A program made the translations under genes and the position numbers. Shown here piece by piece: positions 21,484 to 29,369 of a stretch of DNA of 64,000 nt. The stretch is taken from positions 248,001 through 312,000 of the forward strand of contig JAGYJP010000002.1 in the NCBI GenBank assembly GCA_018402075.1, in the 5' to 3' direction. The notes beneath the pieces were generated by a model that was given only the letters and a program-made list of their open reading frames with translations, was not told where the DNA came from and ran no database searches. Position 1 is the stretch's first letter. Each line of letters opens with the position of its first letter. Origin of the DNA: Candidatus Nanopelagicales bacterium (GTDB lineage: Bacteria > Actinomycetota > Actinomycetes > S36-B12).

Positions 21484-22818
21484 TTACGAAGCGGTAAAAC
21501 GGTTAATCTCAGATAGCGTTCGAGACCGTAATTCCTGGTCAATAACGCCTAGACCTGGTTCTGGGGCCAGGCACAGCACCCCCACTTTGCCCTGGTGCTG
21601 GTTTTGATGGACTTCGAAGGCGGCCTGACCGGCCTCTTCGAGGGGAAATGACTTAGACAATGTGGGGTGAATCATGCCTTTGGCAATCAGGCGATTTGCT
21701 TCGTAGGCTTCTCGGTAATTGGCGAAATGACTTCCCACGATTTTCTTCAGGTTCATCCAGAGGTAGCGGTTGTCGTATTCATGCATGAAACCGGTTGTGG
21801 ATGCGCAGGTAGCGATTGTGCCGCCACGTTTGGTGACGTACACACTTGCTCCGAAGGTTTCGCGCCCTGGGTGTTCGAAAACGATATCGGGGTCTTCACC
21901 GCCGGTGAGTTCTCGAATTTTTTTGCCCAGACGTTGCCATTCCTTGGGATCCTGAGTCTGCGGATCCTTCCAAAATTTATAGTTCTCCACGCTGCGATCA
22001 ATAACGAGTTCTGCCCCCATATCGCGACAGATCTGAGCTTTCTCTGGACTGGACACAACACAGACAGGAATTGCCCCACCATTGAGTGCGTATTGCGTGG
22101 CGTACCCTCCGAGGCCTCCCGAAGCACCCCAAATGAGAACAATGTCGCCTTGCTTCATTCCAGCACCGTTGCGCGAAACGAGTTGTCGGTACGCGGTGGA
22201 ATTCACGAGTCCTGGGCTTGCTGCTTCTTCCCAGGTTAAATGCTCGGGCTTGGGCATTAACTGATTTGCCTTAACCACAGCGAATTGAGCAAGTCCACCG
22301 AAATTCGTTTCAAAACCCCAAATGCGTTGCTCGGGATCCATCATGGTGTCGTTATGGCCCATGGGAGATTCCAACTCAACGCTAAGGCAATGGGCCACAA
22401 CACGATCACCGGGTGCGAAGGCATTGACACCTGGGCCAACGCGCAAAACCACGCCGGCCGCGTCTGAGCCAATAATGTGATACGGGAGGTCGTGGCGCTG
22501 CCCATTGGGGTTTGATCTTGCATACTTTTCGAGGAATCCGAAAGTTGAGACAGGTTCAAAGATGCTGGTCCACACGGTGTTGTAGTTGATGCTGGAGGCC
22601 ATCACGGCAATAAGGGCTTCACCGGCTACCAATTGCGGAACAGGGACTTCGTCAATGTGGATACTGGTTCGTGGGTCCTTGTCTTGGAACTTCATTCCCT
22701 CGAACATGCCAACATCTGCCTTGTGAACGGTTACAGCTCGATATGTGGAAGGGATCTCCAGGGATTCAAATACTTCCCGACCGGCGCGATTCTCAATGGC
22801 ATCAATAATTTCCTGCAT
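21484..22818 (-). CDS. ccr: Crotonyl-CoA carboxylase/reductase
   Basis: 444 residues, medium-chain reductase fold with an NADPH Rossmann region (IWGASGGLGGYATQYAL). Ccr reduces crotonyl-CoA with NADPH and adds CO2, giving ethylmalonyl-CoA. The four residues described for the CO2 pocket of the Kitasatospora enzyme are all present with a one-residue offset: Asn80 (INYNTVW), Phe169 and Glu170 (WGFETNFGG) and His364 (GSHFANY). This supports true carboxylation rather than plain enoyl reduction. The start has a TTTAAT box six bases upstream, a weaker version of the leaderless pattern. It is the key enzyme of the ethylmalonyl-CoA route here. Confidence 0.95.
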   Translation of the reverse strand: MQEIIDAIENRAGREVFESLEIPSTYRAVTVHKADVGMFEGMKFQDKDPRTSIHIDEVPVPQLVAGEALIAVMASSINYNTVWTSIFEPVSTFGFLEKYARSNPNGQRHDLPYHIIGSDAAGVVLRVGPGVNAFAPGDRVVAHCLSVELESPMGHNDTMMDPEQRIWGFETNFGGLAQFAVVKANQLMPKPEHLTWEEAASPGLVNSTAYRQLVSRNGAGMKQGDIVLIWGASGGLGGYATQYALNGGAIPVCVVSSPEKAQICRDMGAELVIDRSVENYKFWKDPQTQDPKEWQRLGKKIRELTGGEDPDIVFEHPGRETFGASVYVTKRGGTIATCASTTGFMHEYDNRYLWMNLKKIVGSHFANYREAYEANRLIAKGMIHPTLSKSFPLEEAGQAAFEVHQNQHQGKVGVLCLAPEPGLGVIDQELRSRTLSEINRFTAS

Positions 22819-22846
22819 AAGGGTATTAAACCTAAGGAACAGGGTT

Positions 22847-23029
22847 CTAGTTGGACAATTGCCAAACCAATACCCCCACAGTGATTGTGAGGCCGATCAC
22901 GCCAATGGTAGCTATTCGGCGGATTCGCTTGAAAAGTCCAATTAACAGCAGTGCTCCAAAGGCTCCCAAGAGCATGGCCGCAATTGGGTGATCCAGTAGT
23001 GAGACTTCAGGAATGTTGAACAAACTCAA
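22847..23029 (-). CDS. Possible two-helix small membrane protein
   Basis: 60 residues with two hydrophobic helices (about 16-33 and 38-56) split by the basic turn KRIRRIA. It fills the gap between mce and ccr on the same strand, overlapping the mce 3' end by 23 bases. The only upstream start is a TTG without a clear ribosome site, so it may start later or not be translated. No family recognised. Confidence 0.4.
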   Translation of the reverse strand: MSLFNIPEVSLLDHPIAAMLLGAFGALLLIGLFKRIRRIATIGVIGLTITVGVLVWQLSN

Positions 23030-23468
23030 TTAGTACGCCCCCGCAGTCACGTGGATGAGCAAAGTTCACCAAACTTCCGCCTGTGCCAATTCGAGGTTGG
23101 GGGTACAGCATTCGAACTCCGCGGGAGTCCAGAATTCGGGCGACCTCTAGAACATCTTTTACACGAAAGGCCATTTGTTGGATCCCCGGACCTTGTTTGG
23201 CCAGGAACTTTCCAATAGTGGTGTCGGGACCCAGGGGTGCAAGCAATTGGATTTCAGATTTCCCCTCAGAAGATGTCCCCTCAGAGAAAGTGAGCATGGC
23301 CTCTTCAACGCCCTGTTCTTCATTTACTTCAGTATGGTGACAGTGCAATCCGAGCGTTCCTTGATAAAAATTCAGAGCATCTTGTAAATCAGGAACCGCG
23401 ATTCCAATGTGGTCAATTCCCACAATCAAGTGCGAAATTTCATTTGTCACCCCGGCGGTAGTATTCAT
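23007..23468 (-). CDS. mce: Methylmalonyl/ethylmalonyl-CoA epimerase
   Basis: 153 residues of the vicinal-oxygen-chelate fold: IDHIGIAVPDLQDALNFY, NEEQGVEEAML, IQLLAPL, RVKDVLEVARIL and GVLIEF. The enzyme inverts C2 of methylmalonyl-CoA and also serves ethylmalonyl-CoA, linking Ccr to the mutase. The usual metal ligands are His (DHIG), Gln (IQLL), His (normally GLHHMAW) and Glu (LIEF); here the third is Gln in GIQQMAF. Other actinobacterial members may share this. It is divergent from the thiolase gene, with 52 bases between starts. Confidence 0.9.
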   Translation of the reverse strand: MNTTAGVTNEISHLIVGIDHIGIAVPDLQDALNFYQGTLGLHCHHTEVNEEQGVEEAMLTFSEGTSSEGKSEIQLLAPLGPDTTIGKFLAKQGPGIQQMAFRVKDVLEVARILDSRGVRMLYPQPRIGTGGSLVNFAHPRDCGGVLIEFVQHS

Positions 23469-23520
23469 GGACCTAATGTTGGCACACGGATAGTCCGGTC
23501 ATGGGGAAGTGGGATGTGAC

Positions 23521-24747
23521 ATGAACGACAAGAAAATAACTGCGCACGATCATGAGCCGACCGTATTGGTCGCGGGGGCTCGAACCCCAATGGGTCGCCT
23601 CCAAGGTGCACTCAAGTCTATGAGTGCTGCTGAACTTGGAGGTGTTGCCATCAAGGGAGCTCTAGACAAGGCCGGGGTGAGTCCAAATTCCGTGGATTAC
23701 GTGATTATGGGGCAGGTACTTCAGGCCGGTGTCGGACAAATGTCGGCTCGTCAAGCCGCGGTCAATGCGGGAATTAGCATGACTGTGCCAGCTTTGACGA
23801 TCAACAAAGTCTGTCTCTCAGGCCTCGATGCCATTGCGCTAGCTGATCAACTCATTCGAGCAGGGGAAGCCGAATGCGTGGTGGCAGGGGGCATGGAATC
23901 CATGACAAACGCCCCGCATTTGTTAATGGGTTCGCGTGATGGGGTTAAGTTTGGTGATTGGGCAATGATCGATTCCATGGCCTTTGATGGCCTTACATGT
24001 GCATTTGATCAGTGCGCAATGGGTGAGTCAACTGATAATTACAATTCGCGCTACGGTCTTACTCGTGATTCCCAGGATCAATTTTCTCAACTCTCCCATG
24101 CCAGGGCAGCTGCAGCCCAAGAAGCCGGTTACTTTATCGATGAAATCGTGAGCGTAGAGATACCGCAACGAAAGGGTGATCCCTTAATAGTCATTCGCGA
24201 TGAAGGAATCAGAGCAGATACAACTTTAGAAGGACTGGCAAAACTCAAGCCGGCTTTTAACCGAGAAGGAACAGTCACTGCGGGGAACGCGTCGCAGATC
24301 TCTGACGGCGCTGCTGCAGTAATTGTCATGAGTAAATCGCGGGCTGAGTCACTTGGATTGTCCTGGATCGCAGAAATTGGCGCACATGGCAATGTGGCAG
24401 GTCCAGATGCCAGCCTCCATGAACAACCTGCCCAGGCCATTTTGGCGGCATGTCGAAGGTCAGGGTTAGACCCCGCAGATATTGATCTCTTTGAGATTAA
24501 TGAGGCCTTTGCGGCTGTGGGACTGGTTTCCATGCAGGTGCTGCAAAAGGCAGGGGCCACGGCTGACACTCAGCATGTCAACGTCAATGGTGGTGCAATC
24601 GCACTAGGGCATCCGATCGGAATGTCAGGTGCTCGACTTGTGCTTCATCTCGCCCATGAATTAAGGCGCCGCGGTGGTGGCATTGGCGCTGCAGCATTAT
24701 GTGGCGGTGGTGGCCAAGGCGATGCATTGCTCATTCGGGTGCCATAG
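23521..24747 (+). CDS. Acetyl-CoA C-acetyltransferase (biosynthetic thiolase)
   Basis: 408 residues. The acylated cysteine is in [12 protein letters not shown], the catalytic His in [16 protein letters not shown] and the second Cys in [20 protein letters not shown] is also conserved. It condenses two acetyl-CoA to acetoacetyl-CoA or runs in reverse. The ATG at 23521 follows GGGAAGTGGG; a GTG at 23509 is an alternative. In mycobacteria the gene next to the epimerase is likewise a thiolase (fadA4). Here it most likely feeds the double dehydrogenase, crotonase and Ccr. Confidence 0.93.
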   Translation: MNDKKITAHDHEPTVLVAGARTPMGRLQGALKSMSAAELGGVAIKGALDKAGVSPNSVDYVIMGQVLQAGVGQMSARQAAVNAGISMTVPALTINKVCLSGLDAIALADQLIRAGEAECVVAGGMESMTNAPHLLMGSRDGVKFGDWAMIDSMAFDGLTCAFDQCAMGESTDNYNSRYGLTRDSQDQFSQLSHARAAAAQEAGYFIDEIVSVEIPQRKGDPLIVIRDEGIRADTTLEGLAKLKPAFNREGTVTAGNASQISDGAAAVIVMSKSRAESLGLSWIAEIGAHGNVAGPDASLHEQPAQAILAACRRSGLDPADIDLFEINEAFAAVGLVSMQVLQKAGATADTQHVNVNGGAIALGHPIGMSGARLVLHLAHELRRRGGGIGAAALCGGGGQGDALLIRVP

Positions 24748-24769
24748 ATCTCGAAATCGGGGAAGGCAA

Positions 24770-24775
24770 TAACCT
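24770..24775 (+). promoter_or_regulatory. Leaderless -10 box of meaB
   Basis: TAACCT, six bases, GTG at 24782. No ribosome site is visible. Confidence 0.5.
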
Positions 24776-24781
24776 GAGCAG

Positions 24782-25723
24782 GTGACCAATTGGGAAGATG
24801 TGCTCCGTGATGGGAATCCGCGCGATATTGCCCGCGCGATCACTGCCGTAGAAAACTCGAGTGGCGTAAGCGAAGAGATTCTGGGGCAACTTCCACTCCC
24901 TACCGCCCATGTCATCGGCTTGACGGGTCCACCGGGAGTGGGTAAATCAACATCGACATCGGCTCTGGTGGGAAAGCTTCGATCAAGTGGTCACAGGGTG
25001 GCCGTTCTCGCTGTTGACCCATCGTCACCGTTCAGTAAAGGAGCTCTTCTGGGGGATCGGATTCGCATGCAGGAGCATGCGAATGACCCGGGTGTATTTA
25101 TTCGCTCTTTAGCGGCGCGCGGGCATCTTGGTGGGCTGACAGAAACAACCCTTGATGTGATCACCGTTTTGAGTGCAGCGGGGTTTGATTCGATCATTGT
25201 GGAAACGGTTGGCGTGGGTCAATCTGAAATAGATATCGCATCAGCTGCTGATACCACGATTGTGATCACGGCCCCAGGAATGGGCGACGGGATTCAGGCA
25301 GCCAAGGCAGGAATATTGGAAATAGCAGATATTTTCGCCGTCAATAAAGCGGATCGAGAAGGCGCAGAGGTTGCGGTGCGTGAGCTCAAATCAATGATCA
25401 GCCTCGCCCCGAGTGTGACAGATTGGGCGCCTCCGGTCATACCGACTGTCGCGACTACGGGTGACGGATTCGAGGACCTCATCTCTGCCATTGCCAAGCA
25501 CTTCCAGTATTTGCAGGATTCGGGAGACTTAGATCGCCGGCGCGAACAGCGGTTACGCGACTATCTTGTGGCCAGGGCTTTTGCGGTGGCGCACCGGAGT
25601 ATTCAGGAAAATGAAGCCGCTGGACAGCTTGCTCATCGAGTTGCTTGCGGCGACCTCGCTGCCTTGGTGGCGCTTGAGCAACTGATCAGCGCATTCGCCG
25701 CTGACGAGCGCCAGGAGAATTGA
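24782..25723 (+). CDS. meaB: Methylmalonyl-CoA mutase-associated GTPase MeaB
   Basis: 313 residues of the SIMIBI G3E GTPase class. P-loop GPPGVGKST, the switch AVDPSSPFSKGALLGDRIRM, VETVGVGQSE, and NKADREGA for guanine specificity. MeaB gates delivery of adenosylcobalamin to its mutase and ejects damaged cofactor. The only B12 mutase in the window is Ecm, so Ecm is the likely client. The C-terminal arm ends in a helical dimerisation segment. The gene begins at a GTG and its 3' end overlaps the convergent rrf2 gene by 38 bases. Confidence 0.93.
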   Translation: MTNWEDVLRDGNPRDIARAITAVENSSGVSEEILGQLPLPTAHVIGLTGPPGVGKSTSTSALVGKLRSSGHRVAVLAVDPSSPFSKGALLGDRIRMQEHANDPGVFIRSLAARGHLGGLTETTLDVITVLSAAGFDSIIVETVGVGQSEIDIASAADTTIVITAPGMGDGIQAAKAGILEIADIFAVNKADREGAEVAVRELKSMISLAPSVTDWAPPVIPTVATTGDGFEDLISAIAKHFQYLQDSGDLDRRREQRLRDYLVARAFAVAHRSIQENEAAGQLAHRVACGDLAALVALEQLISAFAADERQEN

Positions 25724-26153
25724 TGAGTTTCACGATCTCTTCCGTGAATTTGCCATCCACAACTTGATCAACTGTTATTCCTTCAAGTACTGAACGCATT
25801 GCGGCGCGCAAAGCAATCCAAACATCGACAAGGGAACTATCGGGGTGAACCACATCTTCGGGTCGCTGCCCACGCACTGCTGCTAGGGGCCCGTCGAGTG
25901 CCCGCACGACATCTGCCACTGAAATTAATTCAGGGGAAGAGGCCAGTCGATATCCGCCTTCGGGGCCCCTCTTGCTCAAGACAATATTTGCTTGACGAAG
26001 TTCTCGCAAGATTCCTTCAAGAAACTTGGCCGGTATGTCTTGGGATTGGGCAATATAGTCACTCGTCACTAGTTGAGACGGTGACGTAGCGTAAGCGCGA
26101 GCGAGTTCAACAACCGCGCACATTCCATAATCAGCTCGAGCGGACACGTACAT
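25686..26153 (-). CDS. Rrf2-family transcriptional regulator without Fe-S cysteines
   Basis: 155 residues, N-terminal winged helix (YVSARADYGMCAVVELA, IPAKFLEGILRELRQANIVLSKRGPEGGYRLA) typical of Rrf2. The three C-terminal cysteines that hold the cluster in IscR and NsrR are absent; the only Cys is in the first helix. It therefore probably senses something other than Fe-S or NO, like CymR-type members. A TTG four codons upstream is an alternative start. Convergent with meaB and divergent from the thioredoxin-like gene, with 95 bases between starts. Targets unknown. Confidence 0.88.
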   Translation of the reverse strand: MYVSARADYGMCAVVELARAYATSPSQLVTSDYIAQSQDIPAKFLEGILRELRQANIVLSKRGPEGGYRLASSPELISVADVVRALDGPLAAVRGQRPEDVVHPDSSLVDVWIALRAAMRSVLEGITVDQVVDGKFTEEIVKLINSPGARQRRMR

Positions 26154-26248
26154 GGCCGAAGTCAAGCACAGACCGTGGGATGGTGGGATGTACCCTGAGG
26201 AAATACCTCATGTTGATGCCAAATGGGACTGGGGGGAGAATAGCGCAT

Positions 26249-27157
26249 ATGAGCACACCTTCATTTTCGGGAGCGGTCGACCTAGGTGCACTTGCGGCCA
26301 AGAAGAAGGCAGCAGCGCACTCCGGAAATTCTTTGACCGTAGATGTCACAACCGCGGATTTCGAGTCAAAGGTTCTTTCGCAATCCCAAACTATTCCTGT
26401 TGTGCTTGACGTATGGGCTGAATGGTGTGGTCCGTGTAAGCAGTTGTCTCCAATTCTCGAAGAATTGGCCCAGGAATACGCCGGTAGAATCTTGATAGCC
26501 AAAGTTGATGCCGACACCGAACAGCAAATTGCTCAAGCTTTACAAGTGCAATCCATACCTTCGGTTTTTGCCGTGATCAAGGGCCAACTTATTCCTCTCT
26601 TCCAGGGCGCCTATCCCAAAGAGCAGATCCGGCAAATTCTTGACAAGTTGTTGGAACTGGCAGCGGAGCAGGGGCTATCACCCGCCGCCCAAGATTCTTT
26701 GCATGATCCCGGTTCTGATGATCCCAGTTCTGATAATGCCAGTTCTAAACAGGAGCAGGTTGAGCCTCCGGTAGACCCCAGATTCGACTCCGCCGTAAAT
26801 GCTATTGAGGCGGGGAACTGGGCACTTGCCAAAACTGAATATCAGGGAATTTTGGCTACCGACCCTAGCGATGCCGATGCGCGCGGTGGTTTCATTATGT
26901 GTGAAATTTTCGAACGAACCGAAGGAGTGGGAGAGCCTTCGGGGGATTCATTTGAGGACGTTCTCATTTTAGCTGATTTAGCAGCAGCACAAGGGGACTG
27001 GATAAATGCTTTTACCCACATTATTTCCGCTGTGCGCATGTCTCAAGGAGGCGATCGCGAGACGGCCCGCTCTCGCGCAGTGGACTATTTCACACTGGCG
27101 GGGGAGCATCCGGACGTACCGGCCGCGAGAGTGTCATTAGCAAACGCCCTTTTTTAG
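26249..27157 (+). CDS. Thioredoxin-TPR protein (YbbN/CnoX-like)
   Basis: 302 residues. A thioredoxin domain (about 27-130) with active site WAEWCGPCKQ and the cis-Pro in QSIPSVF, an acidic Ser/Asp/Pro linker with five-residue repeats, and a helical C-terminal domain (about 175-302) with tetratricopeptide-like spacing (SAVNAIEAGNWALAKTEYQ). Relatives combine a holdase-like TPR with thioredoxin and pass clients to GroEL or guard cysteines. An intact CxxC argues for redox activity. The ATG at 26249 follows GGGGAGA. Mycobacteria carry a similar gene between fadA4 and glgB. Confidence 0.87.
   Translation: MSTPSFSGAVDLGALAAKKKAAAHSGNSLTVDVTTADFESKVLSQSQTIPVVLDVWAEWCGPCKQLSPILEELAQEYAGRILIAKVDADTEQQIAQALQVQSIPSVFAVIKGQLIPLFQGAYPKEQIRQILDKLLELAAEQGLSPAAQDSLHDPGSDDPSSDNASSKQEQVEPPVDPRFDSAVNAIEAGNWALAKTEYQGILATDPSDADARGGFIMCEIFERTEGVGEPSGDSFEDVLILADLAAAQGDWINAFTHIISAVRMSQGGDRETARSRAVDYFTLAGEHPDVPAARVSLANALF
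26705..26749 (+). repeat. 15-bp repeat x3 in the thioredoxin-TPR linker
   Basis: Three 15-base units encode DPGSD, DPSSD and NASSK. The first two differ by one base and the third is more diverged. In frame, so only the linker length changes. Confidence 0.85.
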
Positions 27158-27197
27158 TGCGTGCAAAGGGTTTGAACATCTCCCGACAGCGGGTAGT

Positions 27198-29369
27198 TCA
27201 CTCCGGTGTGAAGAATGTTGCTGATAACGGCGGCACGGTTATGCGCGCCATGGCTGGTTTGCCACTCCATTCAGTGTCGTGAGCTGTAATTCGTCCCTGA
27301 TTTCCCACTCCTGATCCACCATAATGTTGGGAGTCTGTGTTGAGAACCTCACGCCATGATCCAGCTTGCGGCAATGCTAGGGGAAAATCGTGATGCACGA
27401 CTGGTGAAAAGTTTGCAATGAATGCAATGGATTTTCCAGCGTGTGACCATCGGAGCCAACTGAAGATATTTGTATCGACAGCTGCACCATCAATCCATTC
27501 GAATCCGCGAGGGTCGTTGTCTCGCTGCCACATTGCGGGTGTAGATCGGTACAGTTGGTTGAGATCATGGACCGCATTCAGGATTCCTTGATGTTCCGTG
27601 AACTGCAATAGGTGCCAATCAAGTCCGCGCTCACTGGACCATTCGGCAGATTGCGCAAACTCGGAGCCCATGAACAGCAATTTCTTGCCGGGGTGCGCCC
27701 ACATGAATGCCAAATAGGTGCGCAGATTTGCTAACGCTTGCCAACGATCTCCGGGCATGCGCGAGATTAGGGATCCTTTTCCATGGACAACTTCGTCGTG
27801 GGAGAACGGCAAAACGAAATTTTCACTAAATGAATACATAAGTGAAAATGTCATTTCATCGTGGTGGTACTTTCGATGAATCGCCTCATGTTCCACGTAT
27901 CCCAAGGAGTCATGCATCCAGCCCATGTTCCACTTAAAACCGAAACCGAGTCCGCCGAGGCTTGTGGGGCGAGTCACGCCGGGCCACGCGGTTGACTCCT
28001 CGGCAATGGTAATAACGCCAGGAACGCGTTTGTATACGGTGGCATTCATTTCCTGAAGAAAAGAAACAGCATCAAGATTTTCGCGTCCCCCATATTGATT
28101 CGGTAACCAATCGCTACCTTCTCGGGAATAGTCCAGATACAGCATGGATGCAACAGCATCTACGCGAAGGCCGTCGAGATGAAATTCTTCCAACCAATAC
28201 ACGGCATTGGCAACAAGGAAATTTCGAACTTCCTTGCGACCAAAATCAAAAATAAATGTTCCCCAATCGGGGTGCTCTCCTTTGCGAGGGTCTGAGTGTT
28301 CATAGAGCGATGTGCCATCGAATTGAGCGAGAGCCCAAATGTCCTTCGGAAAGTGCGCGGGCACCCAATCGAGAATCACGCCAATACCAGCTAAATGAAG
28401 AGTGTTGATCAGATATCGAAATTGATCGGGTGATCCGAATCGTGACGTGGGAGCGTAATAGGAAGTAACTTGGTATCCCCATGAAGGTGCATACGGATGT
28501 TCTGACACAGGTAGAAATTCCACGTGAGTAAATCCAGTGCTCCGGAGATAGTTCACGAGTTCGGTTGCAATTTGTTCGTAAGTCAATCCGGGTCTCCACG
28601 ATCCCAGATGCACTTCATAGATGGACATTGGTTGTGCATGTGGATCAGAAGCAGCTCTGCGATTCATCCATTCCGTGTCCGTCCACGTAAATGTTGATTC
28701 ATAAATCACAGATGCTGTTTTCGGAGGAACTTCTGTTGCGAAGGCCACAGGGTCAGCTTTCAAGTTCCATTGGCCGTTGTGATCAAGCAGGGCAAATTTG
28801 TATGCCTGCCCGACAACAAGGTCAGGGATGAATAATTCCCACACTCCGGTCGAGCCCAAAGACCGCATGGGGTGCGCGTGTCCATTCCAAAAATTGAAGT
28901 CTCCGACAACTCGCACGCCCTGAGCATTAGGTGCCCAGACGGTGAAGCGAACACCATCAACGCGGGAGTCACCTACCGAGATGGAATGTGTATGAGCGCC
29001 GAGTGCGTTCCAGAGTTCCTCGTGCCGACCTTCGCCCAATAGGTGGAGGTCGATCTCACCGATAGTAGGCAAAAAAATGTAGGCATCGGGTGAAATGACT
29101 TCGGAGTCCTCATACAGAGTCTCGAATTGATAAAAGGGAATCGGGGTGGCCGGCTCGTAGGGAATATTTGCGGCCCAGATACCGGGAATCTCTTGGGTCA
29201 TGGGATACCTCTGGCCCTGGTATATCAATGTCACTGTGCGGGCATCGGGTCGCAACGCTCGGATCGTGAGGGAGCCATTTTCTGGGTGCGCGCCCAAGAT
29301 GGCATGCGGATTGAAATGCGCACCATCCCGGACACGCTGCAGTTCCGCATGGGAAATGGCAGATGTCAT
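27198..29369 (-). CDS. glgB: 1,4-alpha-glucan branching enzyme (GH13)
   Basis: 723 residues. N-terminal branching-enzyme domains (AILGAHPE and a CBM48 with VRFTVWAPNAQGVRVVGDFN), then the GH13 barrel. Nucleophile Asp404 in DGLRVDAVASMLY, acid/base Glu in TIAEESTAW (about 457), and the third Asp in PFSHDEVVHG. It makes alpha-1,6 branches in glycogen-like glucan. Its ATG overlaps the glgE stop by four bases, so glgE-glgB is an operon, as expected for the GlgE pathway, where both act on the same growing polymer. Confidence 0.96.
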   Translation of the reverse strand: MTSAISHAELQRVRDGAHFNPHAILGAHPENGSLTIRALRPDARTVTLIYQGQRYPMTQEIPGIWAANIPYEPATPIPFYQFETLYEDSEVISPDAYIFLPTIGEIDLHLLGEGRHEELWNALGAHTHSISVGDSRVDGVRFTVWAPNAQGVRVVGDFNFWNGHAHPMRSLGSTGVWELFIPDLVVGQAYKFALLDHNGQWNLKADPVAFATEVPPKTASVIYESTFTWTDTEWMNRRAASDPHAQPMSIYEVHLGSWRPGLTYEQIATELVNYLRSTGFTHVEFLPVSEHPYAPSWGYQVTSYYAPTSRFGSPDQFRYLINTLHLAGIGVILDWVPAHFPKDIWALAQFDGTSLYEHSDPRKGEHPDWGTFIFDFGRKEVRNFLVANAVYWLEEFHLDGLRVDAVASMLYLDYSREGSDWLPNQYGGRENLDAVSFLQEMNATVYKRVPGVITIAEESTAWPGVTRPTSLGGLGFGFKWNMGWMHDSLGYVEHEAIHRKYHHDEMTFSLMYSFSENFVLPFSHDEVVHGKGSLISRMPGDRWQALANLRTYLAFMWAHPGKKLLFMGSEFAQSAEWSSERGLDWHLLQFTEHQGILNAVHDLNQLYRSTPAMWQRDNDPRGFEWIDGAAVDTNIFSWLRWSHAGKSIAFIANFSPVVHHDFPLALPQAGSWREVLNTDSQHYGGSGVGNQGRITAHDTEWSGKPAMARITVPPLSATFFTPE

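Noticed and set aside
21667..22239. 190-codon plus-strand ORF inside ccr
   Set aside because: Antisense to a well-supported enzyme; composition is Cys- and His-rich as expected of a shadow frame.
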